Assembly: GCF_010093815.1 (NCBI RefSeq)
Contig: NW_022985558.1
Coordinates: forward strand, 378,640 to 442,639
Direction of reading: 5' to 3'
Origin: Pseudovirgaria hyperparasitica
Taxonomy: Eukaryota; Ascomycota; Dothideomycetes; Acrospermales; Acrospermaceae
DNA length: 64,000 bases
This document shows, in pieces, positions 46,323-57,618 of this stretch (position 1 is the stretch's first letter; the number at the start of each line of letters is the position of its first letter). Under the pieces are notes generated by a model, which was not told the origin of the DNA, ran no database searches, and worked only from the letters and a program-made list of their open reading frames with translations. A program made the position numbers and the translations under genes.

Positions 46323-47489
46323 CTATAGTCGGAAGAGTCGCGAGTTCGATGAAGGAACCATCGTTGCTCGGGGTGCCGGAGGTGTTGTTGCAGGTATGTA
46401 TTTCGGGAACTTGCCCTTGAGTTCATCGTAGCCTTGATAATAGCCTTCCATCTTCCAGCGCACGGCAAGAAACCAATCCTTGACCTTCTGGTGATGCGAC
46501 AATGGCTCTTCCCACCATTTCATGTGAGCGGAAACGACGCCACCATCGAGATCGTTTTCGTTCAAGTCGCGAATATTCCACGTTCGGTCTAGGCCAGTCC
46601 ATGGCATCGGGCCATCTCGACGATGAACATAATTTAGTAAATTCTGTTCCATGTACAAGGGCGAGAAGCGGTCTTCGATATTCATGACTGATACAACGTG
46701 CTCGTACATTTCCTTTGAGGGAGCAAGCATGAAGAAGCCAGCGCAGAAGTAGTCGGGATTTCGCACCTCCTCGTCGGTTGGGGGAAAAGAGTGATCTGGA
46801 CCCTCGACTTCGGCTGTACTAGCCAACAGATATTTTTCGGGAAGAGGTGCTTCGTCATCCTTTGTAAGTTCGGGGTCATTGTTTGTTTGCATAAGCTGGG
46901 CCATCGGGTCGTCAAAGATCTGGTCGAGCGGTGATTGGAGAAGAGTGTCGCCGTCAATCAGGAGGACGCGTGAGTAGTCAGTGAGTTCGTAGACGTGAAG
47001 CTTGGACATGATATCATGCCATGTCTCCCGTTGCGCGCCACCAGATTTTTGCATCCAGTCAGTGTTGGGTGTCAACCAGTCTACCGGGTGTATTGTCGCT
47101 CCATCTTTTGCCAAGCGCGCGCGACGAGCTTCGGATACGTCTGGAGTGCAGAGAATGATGAAGGGGATGTTGTTGCGAGTCTTCGTCTTTGGGTCGTGGA
47201 GTAATTGGTAGGCAAGCATGCGAGTGGCGGTGAAGTAGACGTCGTCCTGCCAATTGTCGCCATTCTCGTTGACAGTACTGCTATACCATGTAGCGAAGGC
47301 GACCTTCTCCTCCGGGTTCTTGAGTGGATATTGATTTTCTGACGAGTCGAACGTATTGGAATCGGCTTTAAAGGGCAATGTGACATGTTGTGCGAGCTCA
47401 TCACGGTGGTGAGTCAGTAGAAGGACGATGAGGACGAGAAAAAAGCCTGCAGAAATGTACAGGAAACGAGTGTTGGCGGGATGCGCCAT
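46323..47489 (-). CDS. GT8-like Golgi glycosyltransferase (type II membrane protein), 388 aa
   Basis: Single exon. A short cytoplasmic tail is followed by one membrane anchor (residues about 10-27, LYISAGFFLVLIVLLLTH), the type II layout of Golgi transferases. The lumenal domain starts with KVAFATWYSS (62-71), has YFTATRMLAYQLLHD (85-99) and the nucleotide-sugar/metal motif LLIDGDTLL (D179, D181), then FCAGFFMLAPS, LLNYVHRRDGPMPW and HMKWWEEPL. This is the pattern of glycogenin/GNT1-like GT8 family proteins, which use a UDP-sugar and Mn2+. Fungal GNT1 relatives add GlcNAc to mannans, but donor and acceptor cannot be told from sequence alone. The C-terminus is Thr/Pro/Ser-rich. The SLC35-type transporter 2.7 kb away could supply a Golgi nucleotide sugar, but this proximity may be accidental. 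Confidence 0.88.
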   Translation of the reverse strand: MAHPANTRFLYISAGFFLVLIVLLLTHHRDELAQHVTLPFKADSNTFDSSENQYPLKNPEEKVAFATWYSSTVNENGDNWQDDVYFTATRMLAYQLLHDPKTKTRNNIPFIILCTPDVSEARRARLAKDGATIHPVDWLTPNTDWMQKSGGAQRETWHDIMSKLHVYELTDYSRVLLIDGDTLLQSPLDQIFDDPMAQLMQTNNDPELTKDDEAPLPEKYLLASTAEVEGPDHSFPPTDEEVRNPDYFCAGFFMLAPSKEMYEHVVSVMNIEDRFSPLYMEQNLLNYVHRRDGPMPWTGLDRTWNIRDLNENDLDGGVVSAHMKWWEEPLSHHQKVKDWFLAVRWKMEGYYQGYDELKGKFPKYIPATTPPAPRATMVPSSNSRLFRL

Positions 47490-50179
47490 GACGAGTACGT
47501 GCGAAAGGAAACTGAGCGGAGCCTGGTAGCGAAAGTAACGAAGGAGATCGAGAAGGTATTGACAGTACTGGACAGGACAGGGCAGGGCCCGGGTGGTGAG
47601 CGGATATCGACTTGATACAAGAGAGAAGAGAAAATGCGAGTGAGTGAGCGGCAGAGGGGTGGGTTATGGAGGGCAAGTCAGTCTCAACGGTTCAGGCGGA
47701 GAGACTAATACCAGGTGGTATGTGACTGATGAAGCTAATGATAGTGATGGATCAGGCCAGGGGATAAGAGAAAGAGGAACAGGGACGAGAGGTGATAGGG
47801 AGCATAGGACGGATGGATGGCTTGCACGGCGGGAGAAGCCCTGTAGGTAAAAGGGAGGCAGGAACAGCCTGTAATTATTATGAGGTGGTGTGAAGTATCA
47901 GGTATGAATTAGGAAGCGACGAACGAGCGCCACTGCTACACCACCTGCAACCACCATGGAACTATATAGGACACAAGAGGCAAGTGCGACTGCGCCTGCG
48001 ACTGCGAAGCGCACTGATGAACTCTGGCCATGCATCACTGTCGTCTTGCTGCCTTGCGGCGCGTAAGGTGCGCAGTCTAGCTTTACGATACGTCAAAAAA
48101 TACTTTTCCATCTTTAGGAGTTGAGCCTAGAGCGCTCATTGCGCCGCAGGGATCGCTGGAGGGCGGCAGGAATAACGCTGCAGATCGATCCACTGCTCCA
48201 TAAGTATTTGGGGCTATCGCGCACAGGGAGCAGCATAAAAGGGGGGGGGGTTAGTGCAGACAAGGGATAGCTGCTTAGACTCTCAACGAAATTGGATATC
48301 AGATGGCCTAGAAAGCGCTAGAAGATAACTATAATTCATTCCTACTGGATTCATTAAATACGCGGAATAAAACGTTTTCGGCACATAGCTCAGCACGTTT
48401 TGCTTTCTTGAGCGGATGTGGACGGATGAGATGAGTGTGGAGGTTGGGATGGTATTACCGATACATCATGCTTCAGGCATTCATCAGGCATAATTTTTAC
48501 TGCCTGGCTGCCTGGTTCAATCTGAGTGGCCAATTAATTGCTCCGATTCCGTGCCGTAACAACAGTAATGTTGACAGCCGCTCTGCTGCCAAATCCAACC
48601 ATAAGCAAGTCGATATATTGTTATTAAGTATTGTTCCTTTTAGCATGTCCTTCTAACTTTCCATCCATTGGCTCCATGCCGCCACGTTGCATCCGCCAGA
48701 GTCGCATGACTACGCAGTTGTTCCGCAGCACGAGCCACTCTAGCTCGTTGCTGATGTCATCAATCAGTGTTGGAAAGTGGCGTGAGGCCAGGGAGAGAAA
48801 GAATCTTTCTTGAACAACTCTGCCATCTTTGTGCAGCGGCCCGCAAGGCTGTGCGACCAGCCAGGATCCGAAGAGAAACATCGTCACCATGTCAACGACA
48901 TCGAGTATTCATCTCTGGAGTCTGGAGAAGCATTGTCAACCTCTCCAGGCAATAGTACTGTGTGAATCGTCGCCCAGATGGGTAATCGGCATATCGGCAG
49001 AAGATGATCGCACCATGGCAATCCCGCTTGTTGATAGCGTAGACGGATTGTAAATCATCACAACCACGACTCGGCTCCGTACCTTAATTGATGCCAGAGA
49101 TAGGAGCTTTCTATTCGCCCCCAGCCGAGTCGCTCCCCAAGCGCGTAGGTCGCGGCTCGCCATGCCGCAAATGATGCTATTGATAGGCCAGCCCATCGAC
49201 AGCCAACAATTGGCTTGTCTCGGCGGCTGCTCTGCCCCCAGGTCCTCGCTGAACTGCATATGAAACAAAACGAAATAGGGTTAGTGTGCATATTGTATAT
49301 CCGGAGCAGGTACCTGCGCCTCCAACCTCAAACGCAAGTAGGTGACAGTGTGGCATTGCGACGCCTGAGATACTGAACAGAACAAGATAACTTTGACGTC
49401 TCGTGGGACCGTCGGTGAATATACGAAAGGACGATAGGATAGGGACAATAGAACCACAGGTAACAGTGGAGAGGAGTACTGACTGCAGCGGGCAATGGGA
49501 CACCACGATAGCTGCAAAGTGGATATATACAGTACGTTGATCGTTTGGGCGGGGGGGCACAGGCTCAGCGTGCTTAGGCAGTATTTTGGTAGTAAAAAGT
49601 AGACCACCCTGCTGGGCCTACCTGCAACATACACCCCCCCCTGCTCCGCATGCTCCCTAGTCAATAATCGCCGCAACTTTATCTATATACGAACGGCTTA
49701 CTTTCCCTCGATGCCTGGCTGTCACCACCAACTGATGACTGCACCGGCATCCTGATTCCTAATTTTATCACCTCAGGCTGTGTGCTGCTACTGCCGCTGC
49801 TGCTGTTGTCGTCGTCGTTGTAAGACTAAGCTAGAGTCCCTCCCCGTCTCATCCCCTAATCCCGTCCGTGGCTCTTTACTTCCAAGCTCCGACCAAACCG
49901 TATAGAGAGAGTTACAGTACACCTCAATTTCCAATATCCCGCAGCTGGACAGCCTCACGCTAATTAGCTACTGCACTCTTGTACCGACCCTTTAGCTAAC
50001 TAGGCACCCTTTCACCTTCCACCTGCGAGCAAGCCTCTTCTTCTTCTTCGTTGCCGTCGAGGGCTTCCAAGCTTCGTCACGTCCATTTCTCTCACGGCGC
50101 CTTCTGTCCCTTCCGTCTGATCCGCCACCACACTCACTCGTTCACTCCCGCGCACCCTCACCATCTCTGCTATTCAACC
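47490..50179. other. Divergent spacer between GT8 and transporter genes
   Basis: It includes promoters of both genes. There is a G10 run at about 48241-48250. Open frames on both strands at 48.6-49.3 kb do not resemble known proteins. 49840-50179 is C/T-rich, as expected for the promoter and leader of the transporter gene. Confidence 0.5.
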
Positions 50180-51325
50180 ATGTCTTCTTCTCCGGCAAAT
50201 CGAAACGACGTGTCAATCGACCTCAGCAGTGCCAGAACCTCGGATGAGTTCGAAAAGCAACGCGAATCCCAGGAATCGTTACTTGGACATGGTCTGGCCA
50301 TGAAAGACAACTCCCAACCTTCAATGTTGACCAAGGCTCGCGAGAACATCATCACTGCTCTATGCGTTGCCCTCAATGCCTTGTCCACCGTCGGCTTGGT
50401 CTTTCTTAGCAAGATGTACGACGATGCCGACTCTCTTGTCCTGCTTCGTGACTGACCGCGCTATAGTGTTTTCTCCGATGAGCAGCTCAAGCATTGTCAA
50501 GTCGGCTTCGTAATATGGCACTTCATCGTCACTTCGCTGGTTCTCTATGTCTCTTCAACCCGCTTGTTTCGTCTTTTCAACCCTATCCGGCTCTCGGTAC
50601 GCGCTATGCTGCCCATCTGTCTATTCTTCGCCGGCTACGTTATTCTTGGTAACCTGAGTCTGGCGAACAACTCCATCGGCACCTATCAGCTCGCCAAGAT
50701 CATGACCACTCCCTCCGTGGTCATTATTAATTTCATCCTTTTCCGCAAGACTATCGACCGTTATCGCGTCGGCGCCATCATCGCCGTGTGCATTGGCGTC
50801 AGTCTCACCATCACAGAAGAAGCGCGCAGTAACCTCGTCGGTATTATATTCGCCACAGCCGCCTTCATCATCACCGCATTTTACCAGATATGGATTGGAA
50901 AGAAGATCACCGACCTCGATGTGTCCGCCCCTCAGCTGCTGATGAATCAAGCACCGCTGGCTGTACTTCTGTTGATTCCTTTTGTTCCATTCTTCGACAC
51001 AATGCCCAACCTCTGTACGTCTGTGTGATTGTGCAACGTCGGGCGTCGGCTAACATATATTCTAGCGCAAGCCTCTTCTAATGCTCTCTGGGCAGTCTTC
51101 GGCTCCGGTGTCATGGCCAGTATGATCAACCTGTCGCAATTTCTGATCATCAGCCGGACCTCTGCACTGACGTTTAACATTGTTGGACACGTCAAGACTA
51201 TTCTTATCCTCGGTCTGGGCTGGTACACGGAGAAGGCGATGCCGTCCGAGCAGGAAATCATCGGCATCGTCCTTGCCCTCTGGGGTGGATATGCCTATTC
51301 TCACTTTTCCATGAATGCCCGGTGA
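50180..51325 (+). CDS. SLC35/TPT-family (E3-like) sugar-phosphate or nucleotide-sugar transporter, 347 aa
   Basis: Exons: 50180-50415, 50467-51014 and 51066-51325. Both introns are 51 bp (GTACGA with TATAG; GTACGT with TTCTAG) and keep frame. The ATG has A at -3. A hydrophilic N-terminus of about 55 residues (MSSSPANRNDVSIDLSS) is followed by about ten membrane segments: ENIITALCVALNALSTVGLV, a loop with FSDEQLKHCQVGF, then hydrophobic helices from FIVTSLVLYVSS to WGGYAYSHF. Diagnostic stretches are YQLAKIMTTPSVVIINFILF, RYRVGAIIAVCIGVSL and LTFNIVGHVKTILILGLGWY, the triose-phosphate-transporter (TPT) domain layout as in SLC35E3. Expected place: Golgi or ER membrane, antiporting a nucleotide sugar or similar; the substrate cannot be deduced. 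Gene size and intron positions look normal. Confidence 0.9.
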
Positions 51326-53749
51326 TCCGCCACCCCACTTTAGACGACCGCCTTCGACCTCTCTACCTAAAGCTTCCCTATCACATTGTACCATGGCTCA
51401 CCTGCGAAGGAGTAACTATTTTGTCTTGTTTTCAAGATCAGCGGCATCAGCATACCACGGCGTTTATATTCTGGATTGCGGGATTATTGGGTGATATTGT
51501 CAGTGAAAGAGGAGAACGGGCTGGCGGCGACGCCGCCTTGTAGGAGTATCAATGGCTGTCTGGGAGGACAAGAGTTTTCACCGCCTGCTTCTTACTGCTG
51601 TATTCGCACTGTTACAAAAAGATACCTTACCCTACTTGAGGTTGCATGGGATATGCATATATACGAACGGATGCTAAGAAACTGTTTGTGGAATCAGACA
51701 CTTTGCTATCATGCTGTGCTTGGTGCTTGGTGCGTATGCTGCGTTGTATTGTATGTATGTCTGCGTTGTATTGTATGTATGTCTGCGTTGCCTCGGACCT
51801 TTTTATGCGAGTCTGTCCGCGTTTCTTTTGCAATAGACGCGCAGATCGCTCGCTTCCCGTCCCATCATCAGCTTGGTACGACAAACGGGAGGCAGTCCTA
51901 GTAAAAGGGCGTCGATAATTTATTACACTTCGGCCCCCTCCCCCTCTCCTAACGAGGCACACCACACACAGACACACAGTCAGGTAAGATTCTCGGATCG
52001 GCGCATTCATAATCTACTTTCTTTTTCTTTTTCGCTTTTCGCTTTTCTTATTAATTTCTTTTTTTTTTCTTTTGCTTTTTTGGTTTTTCAATATCAACAA
52101 TCTCAATTCCTTACCACATGTGTTGTGTTGAATTAGGAAACAAGGCATCACTCCCGTCAATTGATAGCCTGTATGTATGTATGTATGTAGCTGCTACTGC
52201 TAGGTGGTACTGCTTGCTAGGTACTGCTAGACCCTTGCGTAGACGCCTGGGCGGAGTCGATTTATGCGTCAGCGTCAGCATCAGCTTCAGCCTCGCATGG
52301 ATGGCCTCTTTTTGACTAAGTTTTTCTTTTTTTTTTCTATTTTAGAGGGTGTTGGCTGGTTGGTTTGGCGTAGCGCGGCGCGGCGCCGGGCGATGCGATG
52401 CGATGCGGCGTAGCGGGTGTGATTCAGGGTGCGATTAGGTGTGTGATTGGCTTGCTTGTTTGCTATGCTATTTGCGTACATTTATTGGGGTTTTATGTGG
52501 TGTTATTTGGAGCAGACGCGGGCAGAGAGCAGGCAGAGCGGTTGGAGGGCGGCTGGAGAGATAGATACATGGTGCGTGATGCACGATGCACGCTGCGTGA
52601 TGGACATGATGGACATGATGGGCTTGATGATCTGGGGCGTGGGGCTTGGCGTGTGCGTGCGTGGGTAAGTGAGCGTGTAGGACTTTGGCGGCGTGTGTAC
52701 TGTGATCCGGAGGGGCATGGCATGGTAAGGCTGGGTATATACTAGACCGTCGTGCTGTTGTATACGCACAACTCCTAGCCTGAGAGCCTTGGATAGAGAG
52801 TGAGTGAGTCTCGAGATTAGATGTTGTTGATTACATTATGATTTGAGAAGATAATCTGGTAATCATCCCGCGTTGACGGGCTTTACCGAGCGTGGTTTCG
52901 CATCTATTGGTGCCCACGTGTTGGTGATTGCGGGAACAAAAAAAGGGGGTTTCTTGTGTTTGTGTCTTTTGATGTGTGCCTGGCGCTTAGCCTAGCGTGG
53001 CGTAGTCTGGATAGTTTGGGCTGCAGGTGGCTTGATGGATCTGGAGAATAGGGGTTTCAGAGCTAATATTGGAGGGGTGCTAATGGAGGGGGCAGCGGAA
53101 GCGGCTAAGGTTTTTCCTTAATTAATGGGAAGAAAGAGGGGGCTTGAAGGAGGGGTCTTGTAGGAGACTCGAGATGTCAAGATGGAAAGGGGGGACTTGG
53201 TGCTGGTTTTGGAGGGGTTTAGGGGTTTGGAGGGGTATTTATTTGCTGTAGAGATAAATTTCAGCATGGGACTCTATAGTAGGGAGCAGAGTTTAGACTT
53301 AAGTCAAGATTTGTACAATACAGTGGATCTCTGTAAGATCGTTGATTGCTTGATAAAGCGCGAGTAAGAATGCAAGTAACTCGAACAGTCAACAAGCCCA
53401 TAGGGTATCAGTACGTATTTTCGGAGCCGGTAAAATGATTGCCTGTATCATTCTTCTGCCTATGTCACATACATCTATCTGCCTGTATATCATTACGTCG
53501 ACGTATGTACACTACATACATACATCGACACCGCTGTAAACAAACATGGTGTCTTGCATACAGCGTGGCTTGCATTCCTTCTTGTCGTGTCTTGCTGTAT
53601 TTGATATTTCTAGAATTTCGATGACAACTTCGTCTCACGCTGGACTTATCAACGGCATTATGAGCAACAGATCAAATCAAAAGTTGCCGCCATAAAAGGG
53701 ATGGCAGGTTCTTGTTGTGTGTCTGTGGTAGAATTCTGGATTTCAGAGA

Positions 53750-53796
<47 letters not shown>

Positions 53797-54730
53797 CGAC
53801 GATATGACACGTGGGTCAGGATTTCCGAAACCCTGTGTCCGGGAGCCACAGCAGGCGTGTATGTGTTCCTGTCGTACCGTAAGCTTTTTACATATGTATA
53901 CATCATCTACGGAGCAGTGCCGTCGAAGTGGGTGAGTAAGTGAGACGTTTTACCAGAGCACGTGGCTAGAGTGTGTCCTGGTTCCTGATACGCCTGAATG
54001 GGCGCATTTGTGCGTCGTGACGATTGATCGTATGTGGTACGGTCATATACCAGGACTGTATGGTGTTGGTATTGGCAGGGGTGTATTTCTTGTGCAAGGC
54101 TGATGCCTAAGCTGGATATCTTAGGGAGTTGGAGATCATTTTCTAGGGCTGTGGTGTATCAATACCCGGTACATCGATAGTGTGGCGCGCGTAGATGTAG
54201 CAAGGGTGTTCTGAGATGATATAGGAACATAGAACAGCTTGATGTCTAAGGTGTGATCTGTTCGTGGAGAGAGTGCGAGGAATTGCCCACATGTAGGTCC
54301 AGCTTATTCGTTCCAAGAGTGTCTTCGCACAGCTCGACGTCCAGGGTATTGTGCAACTTTGCCCTGCCGTGTGCCGAACAATTTCGCTCCGTGATGATAT
54401 TGACTTGGACCAGATACTCAAGTGTGACAGAGTGTTGCTGTACACGTCTCAACCGTATGCTACAGAGCACGCACATACAAATGCAGGCACCACCTCGAAG
54501 AACTTGGTACAGTGTACACACGCAACGGTTACGTCGTTGTGTATTCCGTTCCACAACACACCATCCTGGTGCTGCGTCACGTCAGAAAGTCACACCACAG
54601 AGCTATCGCATCCATTGCACATGCATGCAAGGAAATTGCTTCCGCTTCATTTGATAGTTATATCGTGATAGCATCATGTCCTTTTGCTCACAATCACCCT
54701 TTATCCAACACCAAGATCCTCCTCCAGTGC
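51326..54730. other. Low-complexity spacer, no supported gene
   Basis: It contains a 19-bp direct repeat (TTGTATGTATGTCTGCG-type, near 51748-51790), T-rich tracts (52010-52090), TATG runs (about 52170-52190), ATGCG/CGGCG tandem words (52375-52415) and a TA/TG microsatellite. Several open frames over 60 codons are translations of such sequence. 54250-54670 has overlapping plus frames without recognisable content. Confidence 0.5.
53751..53796. repeat. Compound (TA)n(TG)n microsatellite
   Basis: About 12 TA units switch directly to about 11 TG units. Confidence 0.95.
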
Positions 54731-55603
54731 TTATCTCCTCGCCCGTGCATTTACACACACCGTACACGGACACCCTCGCTGGTTCATCTGACCCAGCTCC
54801 GTACCTGCTGCATGGTGTCCCCGTGACTGTTCTCTCCCCTGTCTACCTTGCTCTCGCTGTGCTTGAGAAGCACGATTCGCTTCTTGTTGCTCTATGAACA
54901 GTCGCTGGGCTCCGAGGTAGTCCGTGTAAGAGCGTGCCGGTAGGCCTGATGCCTCGACACGTTGCTGCTGCTGTGGGAAAGCAGGCTGCCAGGGAGCATG
55001 TTGATAACGATGAGGGGGAGGAGGGGGTTGTCGGGGAGGAAATACGGGCTGCCAAGCTGGTCTTGGACCTGCGAGGCCGTAGGGAATGGGACGGTTCTCT
55101 GTGTTGGGAAGGGGCGGAATCTGGTGATGTGGGACGATTGGTCGTCGAAGTTGATATGGAGGACGACGGTCTGCTACGGTTCCACCACGTCCATGTTGTT
55201 CTCTGGGGAGTCTCTCGCCCTGTGGCTGGGCTTGGAATGGTGGTCTCGCAGCAGGGGCTTGTGCTGACATCCCCTGCTCCGGACGTCTCTCCGTTTCTAT
55301 CCGGTTTCTTATATCCTTATTTCCGTGACCCAGCTCGAGGAGTGCCTGGGCTGAGATGAGTTCATCTTCGCTGTAGACGCGCCTGGGTGGATTTTCGCTG
55401 ATTCTTGTTCTTTGTAGCTCTGATACTACGTCCATGTCTTCTTCGTCCTTCTTGTCATCCTTCAGTTGTTGATCGTTGAGTTCTCTGCGTGGAGTAACTT
55501 GTTGATGATGACCTGGCGAGGAGTATGTATCGATGGTTCTACTCACACTGTATTCATGTTCTGGGCATGCAGAATACGGTGGACTGCGAGTATGGCTAGA
55601 CAT
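54731..55603 (-). CDS. Disordered Pro/Gln/Arg-rich protein, 290 aa
   Basis: Single open frame. The start is placed at the ATG for MSSHTRSPPYSA (A at -3); the frame is open 47 codons further upstream but without a better ATG. There is a short N-terminal acidic/basic segment (DDKKDEEDMDVVSELQRTRI), then a helix-like patch (VYSEDELISAQALLELGHG), then a long Pro/Gln/Arg-rich region (QPPPPPHRYQHAPWQP). The C-terminal helix contains a Gln-rich run (IEQQEANRASQAQREQG), ending with GCPCTVCVNARARR, a C-x-C-x2-C cluster that might bind a metal. I do not recognise the family. The low-complexity make-up suggests a regulatory or RNA/protein-binding role, but that is a guess. It lies 0.8 kb downstream of the kinase gene on the same strand. 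Confidence 0.6.
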   Translation of the reverse strand: MSSHTRSPPYSACPEHEYSVSRTIDTYSSPGHHQQVTPRRELNDQQLKDDKKDEEDMDVVSELQRTRISENPPRRVYSEDELISAQALLELGHGNKDIRNRIETERRPEQGMSAQAPAARPPFQAQPQGERLPREQHGRGGTVADRRPPYQLRRPIVPHHQIPPLPNTENRPIPYGLAGPRPAWQPVFPPRQPPPPPHRYQHAPWQPAFPQQQQRVEASGLPARSYTDYLGAQRLFIEQQEANRASQAQREQGRQGREQSRGHHAAGTELGQMNQRGCPCTVCVNARARR

Positions 55604-56424
55604 GATTACAGATCTGAGCTGAGCTGCCTGTTTAGATTTGGGGGAAGAGTATAGAGAAAAGAATGGAGGAAACGAGCGGAAGATATTATGTACGGCTGTT
55701 TGCTTTTGATGGCCACCACTGTGCTGGAATGAAGAATAGATCACTCAGAGTATGGATAACTCGTAGTATAGATGACGGTGCGTACGGTGAACGTTCGTAA
55801 TGTGAATGCATTCTATGATATGTCTCATAGAGCTTGAGGCGCCAGTGTTGATCAGAAAAGTGCTGTGTTGGATTTGTGTTCCAGCATAGGACGACGTCGA
55901 AAAATCTTCTTTCGTTCAGGAGTCACACCTTGTTCAAAGTGCGCTTTCTAGTGAAAGAGAAAAAGACGTCATGGAAGACCAAACAATGGCACTGATACAT
56001 AGATATTCACTTCTTATGATAAAGCACGTGGTCTGCTGGAGAAGGGCACTATGACTCTGCGATGGATATTTCACTCCTCTCGTATTGCGCCCGAATACGT
56101 GGACAGCCGATCTGTTACCGGTTTCTACTATTAGTAATGATAGATTTTTGCGGGAATTTGAGAACATTATCTTTCCAATATCTGCTATAATAGTCTATGA
56201 ACACTATTTATCAATCACCTAAAGTTAGACGTATAGATAGTGGACATATCATCTAGCAGGTCATCAATAGTATGTGCAGGCATATACATACGTCATTTGT
56301 CCTGGCATGAATACCAAAAAGTGGCATGACCAAGTCAGCGAGTCATTTGCGTGCTGTCGATAAAGGAAATTGATGAAAAGCTAACATTCATGTTGATAGA
56401 CGTACCTACGGTAGCATCCTGAGT
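55604..56424. other. Spacer between the disordered-protein gene and the kinase gene
   Basis: Includes the 3' region of the kinase gene and the promoter of the next. No gene is seen. Confidence 0.6.
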
Positions 56425-57618
56425 CTAATAGGCCGCGCTGTGATACCTGGCACGATGGGCCTTCTTGCGTGGACGATCAACCGGTTCGGGCCATAGCCGA
56501 TGAGCAAACGACCCCTGTTTCGCGCCTACATGACGCCCAGCCAAAACTTTCGATTGAGTTTTCTCGATGAGATATAGAAGATCTGAAGCGCTCGGGCGTT
56601 GCTGAGGCGACATCTTGCAAGCGGAGGAACCGACCTTGAAAAGTCCAGGACTGAACCCATACTTCGTAAAGTCCGAGTAGTATCGCATATTTTTGTACTT
56701 CCATTCGTTGACTCTGTAAACGTGCTTACCCTCCCCCTGTGGATCAAAGAAGAGAGGAAGCTCGTGCGGAGGACAGGGTGGCCACGGAGCTTTGCTTGGT
56801 CGGACCGGGGGCTCGCCTGTAGCGAGGAAATGTATGATTGCTCCGATAGCCCACACATCCGTTCCGGCTCCAATTTGGTTCTCGGGAGGATGATATGATA
56901 TGGTACCTATTCCTATGAAACCGGGGTGTATCTCGCTGACCATTCGTGCAAGGCCAAAATCTGCGACTACTACCCGAACCTCGCGGCCGGAGGTATCTAC
57001 CAGTACATTTTCTGGCTTTAGATCGCAATGGATTACGCCAAGACTATGCAGAGCTTCAACAGCATCTGTGATCTGAAGCGAGACAGACCAAATCATGTTC
57101 TCCTGCGCATGTATGGAACGTTGGCGAAATTGTTTCGAGTACTGTCTCAAATCGCCGGCAGCGAAGTACGGGTATATGATTGAGCAGTATCCTGGGTGCG
57201 GATCATCTTCGCCATAGTCGAGCAGTTCTATAATGTTTGGATGATTTGGTAATCCTGAATTCACACTCCTCATTGCTCGTACCTCTCGGAGAAGTTGGAC
57301 CTGTGCAGGATTGTACTTGACTCGCTTGACAACAACCTTGGAGCCGTCCATCCCTTTGTACAAGTCACAAGTCCCCTCTCCTCCCCTTCCAAGCTCCTTT
57401 ATTCTTTTGTAATTCCGCAGGATCGAGTAGTTTTGAGCGGCGGCCGCAAGACGTAGCCCATTGTGCCCAGCCTGTCGACGCAGTCCTCGTTGTGGTCTGT
57501 ATTGTTGGTTCGCTAGTACCGCTTGCTGATATCTTGCAGCGAAGTATTCTTGCTCTGCTTGCCCATATGCAGTATCTGCCCCGTAATCCCATAGGTTGTC
57601 ATATCGTGCGCCGTACAT
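56425..57618 (-). CDS. Serine/threonine protein kinase, 397 aa
   Basis: Single exon; start at the ATG for MYGARYDNLW. Residues 1-68 are a Tyr/Gln/Ala-rich N-terminal extension. The kinase domain (about 69-370) shows the Gly loop ELGRGGEG (75-82), VVVKRVK (catalytic Lys 98), helix C LLREVRAM (Glu112), IHCDLKPEN (197-204, catalytic Asp199, Lys201, Asn204), VVVADFGLAR (Asp220), SYHPPEN in place of the usual APE region (Glu246), and TDVWAIGAIIHFL (Asp254). All residues needed for catalysis are present, but the Arg of HRD is Cys, so activation-loop control differs from RD kinases. This look is common among fungal NEK/CAMK-like orphan kinases; I cannot place it in a named subfamily. The C-terminal tail is basic (RPRKKAHRARYH), possibly for nuclear localisation. 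Confidence 0.9.
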   Translation of the reverse strand: MYGARYDNLWDYGADTAYGQAEQEYFAARYQQAVLANQQYRPQRGLRRQAGHNGLRLAAAAQNYSILRNYKRIKELGRGGEGTCDLYKGMDGSKVVVKRVKYNPAQVQLLREVRAMRSVNSGLPNHPNIIELLDYGEDDPHPGYCSIIYPYFAAGDLRQYSKQFRQRSIHAQENMIWSVSLQITDAVEALHSLGVIHCDLKPENVLVDTSGREVRVVVADFGLARMVSEIHPGFIGIGTISYHPPENQIGAGTDVWAIGAIIHFLATGEPPVRPSKAPWPPCPPHELPLFFDPQGEGKHVYRVNEWKYKNMRYYSDFTKYGFSPGLFKVGSSACKMSPQQRPSASDLLYLIEKTQSKVLAGRHVGAKQGSFAHRLWPEPVDRPRKKAHRARYHSAAY

